Assembly: GCA_002436485.1 (NCBI GenBank)
Contig: DJMK01000162.1
Coordinates: 1 to 9,715 of the forward strand
Source of the DNA: Proteobacteria bacterium UBA6492
Lineage (GTDB): Bacteria > Pseudomonadota > Gammaproteobacteria > UBA6429 > Thiohalophilaceae
Length of the DNA stretch: 9,715 nt
Reading direction: 5' to 3'
Under the pieces are notes generated by a model. It was given only the letters and a program-made list of their open reading frames with translations. It did not search any database and was not told where the DNA came from. Each line of letters opens with the position of its first letter. Positions within the stretch are counted from its first letter, which is position 1. Shown piece after piece: positions 6,061 to 9,715 of this stretch. The position numbers were made by a program, and so were the translations under genes.

Positions 6061-7149
6061 ATGGGAAAACAAACACCGTTATTTGAGGCACACGTCGCAG
6101 CGAATGCCAAGATCGTCGACTTTGGCGGCTGGGATATGCCACTGCATTATGGTTCACAGATTGAAGAACATCATGTGGTGCGCAGTGACGCCGGCATGTT
6201 TGATGTCTCGCATATGACTATCGTTGATCTCAAAGGCGACAAGGTGCGTGATTTTCTCAAGTACCTGCTGGCCAACAATATTGACCGCCTGAAACAACCG
6301 GGCAAGGCATTGTACTCGTGCATGTTAAATGACAACGGTGGTGTGATTGATGATCTCATCACTTATTACATCGATGATAATTATTTTCGTACCGTGGTAA
6401 ATGCTGCAACGCGTGACAAGGATCTGGCATGGATTGAAAAGCAGGCAGCCGAATTTAACGTGCAGGTCAGTGTGCGTGATGACCTTGCCATGATAGCGGT
6501 ACAGGGACCCAATGCACGCGACAAGGCCAATACGGTGCTTGGCGAAAAAGCACAAACGGCAGGACAACTTGGAGCATTTTTTATCGCCATGTTTGATGAT
6601 GGCATGGCCGTTGCGCGTACCGGTTACACCGGTGAAGACGGTTACGAGATCATGGTACCCGCCACCCAGGCCATTGAGCTGTGGAACAGCTTACTGGCTG
6701 CCGGTGTCAGCCCTGCTGGTCTGGGAGCGCGCGATACGCTGCGCCTTGAGGCTGGCATGAATCTTTATGGCAGTGACATGACTGAACAAACCTCACCCTT
6801 GGTGTCGGCACTGGGCTGGACTATTGCCTGGGAACCGGCCGAACGTGATTTCATCGGACGCAAGGCACTGGAGGCACAACGTGAACAGGGTGCCAGTCAA
6901 AAACTGGTTGGCCTGGTGCTGGAACAAAAAGGCGTATTGCGCGATCACCAGAAAGTAGTGCTTGATGGTCTGGAGGCGGGTGAAATTACCAGCGGCAGTT
7001 TCTCGCCGACACTTGGCAAAGCCATCGCGTTTGCACGTGTCAGCGCGAACGTAGGTGAGCACGCGAAAGTTGACATTCGCGGTAAACAGGTTGATGTGAA
7101 AGTGGTGAAGCCACCGTTTGTCAGGAACGGCAAGGCATGCATTGCTTAG
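6061..7149 (+). CDS. gcvT: aminomethyltransferase, T-protein of the glycine cleavage system
   Basis: GcvT takes the aminomethyl group from lipoylated H-protein, releases ammonia and makes 5,10-methylene-tetrahydrofolate in the cytoplasm. The 362-residue product matches the family's usual length. It begins with TPLFEAH and continues with DFGGWDMPLHYGSQIEEH and the catalytic-loop motif NDNGGVIDDLI, whose first Asp (about residue 97) corresponds to the catalytic aspartate. Further marks are ARTGYTGEDGYEI, LRLEAGMNLYGSDM and the terminal KPPFVRNGK. The ATG at 6061 is chosen over an in-frame ATG at 6004. The latter would overlap lipA by 44 nt and add 19 residues not typical of GcvT, whereas AAGG at 6051-6054 gives good spacing to 6061. 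It lies between lipA and gcvH in the same transcript. Confidence 0.96.
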   Translation: MGKQTPLFEAHVAANAKIVDFGGWDMPLHYGSQIEEHHVVRSDAGMFDVSHMTIVDLKGDKVRDFLKYLLANNIDRLKQPGKALYSCMLNDNGGVIDDLITYYIDDNYFRTVVNAATRDKDLAWIEKQAAEFNVQVSVRDDLAMIAVQGPNARDKANTVLGEKAQTAGQLGAFFIAMFDDGMAVARTGYTGEDGYEIMVPATQAIELWNSLLAAGVSPAGLGARDTLRLEAGMNLYGSDMTEQTSPLVSALGWTIAWEPAERDFIGRKALEAQREQGASQKLVGLVLEQKGVLRDHQKVVLDGLEAGEITSGSFSPTLGKAIAFARVSANVGEHAKVDIRGKQVDVKVVKPPFVRNGKACIA

Positions 7150-7192
7150 CGGGCAAAATTTTCGAATTAAGGAATCAAGGGAGACACAATCA

Positions 7193-7582
7193 ATGAGTAA
7201 TGTTCCAACTGAACTGCGTTATACCAAGTCCCATGAATGGGTACGCCGTGAAGATGATGGCAGTGTGACAGTCGGTATTTCTGATCATGCACAGGAGTTG
7301 CTTGGCGACCTGGTGTTTGTTGAAACACCGGAAGTTGGTGACACCTTTGCCAGTGGGGATGATTGCGCGGTGGTTGAATCAGTCAAGGCGGCATCTGATG
7401 TTTATGCGCCAATTTCGGGTGAAATCACCGAGACCAATGAAGCGCTAACCGATGCACCAGAAACTATTAATTCAGATCCGTACGGCGATGGCTGGATTTT
7501 CAAAATGCAACCCAGTGATGAGGGTGAGCTGGACAGCCTGATGGATTCGACCGCCTATTCAGAACAGATTGCAGACGAGTAA
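7193..7582 (+). CDS. gcvH: glycine cleavage system H-protein (lipoyl carrier)
   Basis: GcvH shuttles the aminomethyl intermediate and electrons between the P, T and L proteins on a swinging lipoyl arm. The 129-residue product has the length of E. coli GcvH. The lipoylated lysine is Lys65 in VESVKAASDVYAPISGE. The N-terminus (LRYTKSHEWVR) and C-terminus (PYGDGWIFKM) are standard for the family. The ATG at 7193 is preceded by AAGGGAG (7177-7183) at 9 nt. A longer in-frame start at 7118 would lie inside gcvT and add 25 unrelated residues. It is 43 nt after gcvT and 18 nt before gcvPA. Its modification probably depends on the LipA encoded at the head of the operon. The protein is acidic, as usual for H-proteins. 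Confidence 0.97.
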   Translation: MSNVPTELRYTKSHEWVRREDDGSVTVGISDHAQELLGDLVFVETPEVGDTFASGDDCAVVESVKAASDVYAPISGEITETNEALTDAPETINSDPYGDGWIFKMQPSDEGELDSLMDSTAYSEQIADE

Positions 7583-7600
7583 CCAGCAAGAGAGTAAACC

Positions 7601-8992
7601 ATGCCTTTTATCCCCCATACTGAAGACGAAATTCAGGAAATGCTTGCCGCTATCGGTGTGCAGGAAATCAATTCACTGTTTGACGAGATACCTGCTGCGT
7701 TACGTGCGAAAGGACTGGAGAAAGTACCTCCTGGCATGAGCGAGATGGATGTTTCCCGCCTGATGCGCGAACGCGCCGCCGAGGATCAACGTGCACTGTG
7801 TTTTGCCGGTGCAGGAGCCTATGAACATCATATTCCAGCCGCAGTATGGGAGCTAACAACGCGTGGTGAGTTTTACTCCGCCTACACGCCTTACCAGGCG
7901 GAAGCCAGTCAGGGCACGTTACAGTTGCTGTATGAGTACCAGAGCATGATGGCCAAGTTAACCGGTATGGATGTGTCAAATGCATCCTTGTATGACGGCG
8001 CTTCATCACTGGCTGAAGCGGTGTTGATGGCTGTGCGTGCCAATCGCAAGTCTAAGAGCAAGCGCATACTGATGCCGCGCACGGTCCATCCACACTATCG
8101 TGCAGTTGCGCACACCATTGTGCATCACCAGGGCATTACCTTTGAAGAACTTGATTATGATCGCGAAGGTGGACATATCGATGTCAACAGCTTGCCGGCA
8201 GAGCCGGGCGAGTTTACCGCGCTGGTTATTCCACAACCCAATTTTTTTGGAGCGCTTGAAGACGTCGATGCCCTGACCAGCTGGGCGCACCAACACAACG
8301 CACTGGTGATCGCCGTCGTCAATCCCATGTCGCTGGCCATTCTCAAACCACCAGGCCAGTGGGGTGATATCGGCGCCGACATTGTCTGCGGCGATGGTCA
8401 GCCACTGGGGGCACCGTTGTCATCGGGTGGACCATACTTCGGCATCATGTGTTGCCGCCAGGATTACGTGCGCCAGATGCCGGGTCGCATCATTGGTCGG
8501 ACTACCGACCTGGATGGCAAACAGGGTTTTGCCCTGACACTGCAGGCACGCGAACAACACATTCGTCGTTCCAAGGCGACGTCGAACATTTGTACCAACC
8601 AGGGATTACTGGTCACCGCTGCCACGATTTACATGAGCCTGATGGGACCAAGAGGGCTGCAGGAAGTGGCGCGCGCCTCGCATGCCAATACGCGCAAGCT
8701 GAGCGAGCAACTGGCGCAGGTCGCTGGCGTAAGCAAACGCTTCAACCGGCCGTTTTTTCATGAGGCAGTATTTGAGTTTGATGTGCCGGTTACAGATGTC
8801 ATGCACGACCTGTCTGAACAGGGCATCGTGGGCGGTGTGTCATTACAAGACTATTATCCGGAACTTGGTAATTGTTTATTGGTGTGTGCCACCGAGACCA
8901 GGACCGAGGCAGACATCGCTACTTATGTTGATAACGTGTCCCGTATCGCGGGCAGCATGCAGGCAAGCAAAGCACAACCTAACATAGCCTGA
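7601..8992 (+). CDS. gcvPA: glycine dehydrogenase (decarboxylating) subunit 1, P-protein alpha half
   Basis: The 463-residue product is the N-terminal half of the split P-protein. Together with GcvPB it decarboxylates glycine and loads the aminomethyl group onto GcvH; the pyridoxal-phosphate lysine is carried by the other half. Family motifs visible are MPFIPHTEDEIQEML at the start, SAYTPYQAEASQGTLQLLYE (about 93-112), LTGMDVSNASLYDGASSLAEA (up to about 138), SSGGPYFGIM and a region ending TSNICTNQGL that is typical of GcvP. The ATG at 7601 follows AAGAGAG (7588-7594). The split alpha/beta arrangement is the two-gene type, unlike the single 950-residue GcvP of E. coli. The next gene is not the partner subunit but a peroxiredoxin, with gcvPB following it. 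Confidence 0.96.
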   Translation: MPFIPHTEDEIQEMLAAIGVQEINSLFDEIPAALRAKGLEKVPPGMSEMDVSRLMRERAAEDQRALCFAGAGAYEHHIPAAVWELTTRGEFYSAYTPYQAEASQGTLQLLYEYQSMMAKLTGMDVSNASLYDGASSLAEAVLMAVRANRKSKSKRILMPRTVHPHYRAVAHTIVHHQGITFEELDYDREGGHIDVNSLPAEPGEFTALVIPQPNFFGALEDVDALTSWAHQHNALVIAVVNPMSLAILKPPGQWGDIGADIVCGDGQPLGAPLSSGGPYFGIMCCRQDYVRQMPGRIIGRTTDLDGKQGFALTLQAREQHIRRSKATSNICTNQGLLVTAATIYMSLMGPRGLQEVARASHANTRKLSEQLAQVAGVSKRFNRPFFHEAVFEFDVPVTDVMHDLSEQGIVGGVSLQDYYPELGNCLLVCATETRTEADIATYVDNVSRIAGSMQASKAQPNIA

Positions 8993-9023
8993 TGTATAAC
9001 AAGCAATTCAAAGGAGATTAAAC

Positions 9024-9518
9024 ATGGCAACAATTACACTGGAAGGAAACGAAATACACACCAACGGTGAATTACCTGCAGTTGGTACACAGGCACCTGA
9101 TTTCAGGTTGACTGCCAAGGATATGACAGACAAGACGTTGGCAGATTTCGCAGGCAAAAAGAAAATTCTGAATATTGTGGTCAGTCTTGAGACCAGTTTT
9201 TGTGAAGTTTCAACCAAAAAATTTAACGATGAAACAGGCGACGATACTGTCGTGCTGGCAATTTCGGTTGACTACCCGATTGCTCAGACGCGTGTTGTAG
9301 ATGCAGTCGGCGCAGATAAAGTCGTCACGCTATCCATGTTACGTAATAAAAACTTTGCCAAGGACTATGGCGTGCTGATCCAGGATGGTCCGCTTGAAGG
9401 CATCTGTGCACGTGCGGTTGTTGTGCTGGATGAAAATAATAAAGTGCTATACACGGAACTGGTCCCGGAAATTGCGCAAGCCCCGGATTATGAAAAGGCA
9501 CTGGCCGCGCTTAAATAA
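9024..9518 (+). CDS. Tpx-like atypical peroxiredoxin lacking the usual resolving cysteine
   Basis: This 164-residue cytosolic protein aligns end to end with thiol peroxidase Tpx, which reduces hydrogen or alkyl peroxides by a cysteine thiol. Shared stretches include APDFRLT, RNKNFAKDYGVLI, ARAVVVLDENNKVLY and ELVPEIAQAPDYEKALAALK. The active-site set Thr57, Cys60 and Arg130 is kept. Three positions differ from standard Tpx. The motif PxxxTxxC has Val53 in place of proline. The resolving cysteine that follows AQ-R-F in Tpx is replaced (AQTRVV, Val92). A cysteine stands at residue 128 (GICARAVV), where E. coli Tpx has alanine. The enzyme may therefore act as a 1-Cys type or pair with Cys128. 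The gene has a strong ribosome site (AAGGAG, 9011-9016) and sits 31 nt after gcvPA and 21 nt before gcvPB, so it should share the riboswitch-controlled transcript. Confidence 0.9.
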   Translation: MATITLEGNEIHTNGELPAVGTQAPDFRLTAKDMTDKTLADFAGKKKILNIVVSLETSFCEVSTKKFNDETGDDTVVLAISVDYPIAQTRVVDAVGADKVVTLSMLRNKNFAKDYGVLIQDGPLEGICARAVVVLDENNKVLYTELVPEIAQAPDYEKALAALK

Positions 9519-9539
9519 TTCTATGAACAGGAATCCATT

Positions 9540-9715
9540 ATGTTGATATTTGAACATTCTTCACCTTCACGTGTTAACACGGCACAAATGCCGCGTAACG
9601 GTGAGGAGGTAACCGATATTCCCGCTGACCTGTTGCGTGATACCGAGCTGGGCCTGCCGGCAGTTTCCGAGATGCAGGTGGTCAGGCACTACACGCGGCT
9701 GTCGCAGAAGAACTT
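9540..9715 (+). CDS. gcvPB: glycine dehydrogenase (decarboxylating) subunit 2, P-protein beta half (3'-truncated by window)
   Basis: Only the first 58 codons are present. The start MLIFEHSSPSR, then DIPADLLRD, and LPAVSEMQVVRHYTRLSQKN are the standard N-terminal elements of GcvPB. This is the subunit that carries the pyridoxal-phosphate lysine further downstream, outside this window. The ATG at 9540 follows AGGA (9529-9532) at 7 nt and lies 21 nt after the peroxiredoxin gene. It completes the two-subunit P-protein begun by gcvPA, although the two genes are separated by the peroxiredoxin. The fragment is too short to judge the integrity of the whole gene. Confidence 0.94.
   Translation, partial: MLIFEHSSPSRVNTAQMPRNGEEVTDIPADLLRDTELGLPAVSEMQVVRHYTRLSQKN

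Noticed and set aside
7118..7192. Upstream in-frame start for gcvH
   Set aside because: It lies inside the end of gcvT and gives a 25-residue extension foreign to H-proteins. AAGGGAG supports 7193.

Overview
The window looks like chromosome of a gammaproteobacterium with moderate GC. Two things point there. The protein motifs (Ubi-type hydroxylase, NhaP-type antiporter, FutA/FbpA-type iron-binding protein, two-subunit glycine decarboxylase) fit that group. A ubiquinone hydroxylase gene lying upstream of gcv genes also recalls the ubiH-ubiI-gcvTHP order of Escherichia coli. This placement is inferred from sequence reading alone.

All genes are on the + strand. (1) Positions 3-725 hold the 3' end of a UbiH/UbiI/UbiF-family FAD hydroxylase. 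(2) Positions 855-2087 hold a monocistronic-looking NhaP-type Na+(K+)/H+ antiporter. (3) Positions 2146-4818 hold a ferric-iron ABC importer: a near-consensus Fur box over a promoter, a secreted iron-binding protein and a fused-duplicate permease. No ATPase gene follows. (4) Positions 4869-5101 hold a tandem glycine riboswitch with a leader-linker (P0) duplex, ending in a strong intrinsic terminator. (5) Positions 5136-9715 hold the riboswitch-controlled operon: lipA-like, gcvT, gcvH, gcvPA, a tpx-like peroxiredoxin and the start of gcvPB.

The operon reads as a self-sufficient glycine-cleavage module. GcvPA/GcvPB decarboxylate glycine, GcvH carries the aminomethyl group on lipoyl-Lys65, GcvT passes the one-carbon unit to tetrahydrofolate, and the embedded lipoyl synthase makes the cofactor GcvH needs. 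The riboswitch ties all of this to glycine.

The least ordinary feature is the peroxiredoxin between the two P-protein subunit genes. It keeps the Thr-Cys-Arg active site of Tpx but has lost the usual resolving cysteine and the motif proline, and has a cysteine at residue 128. No mobile elements, CRISPR arrays, tRNA or rRNA genes were seen.
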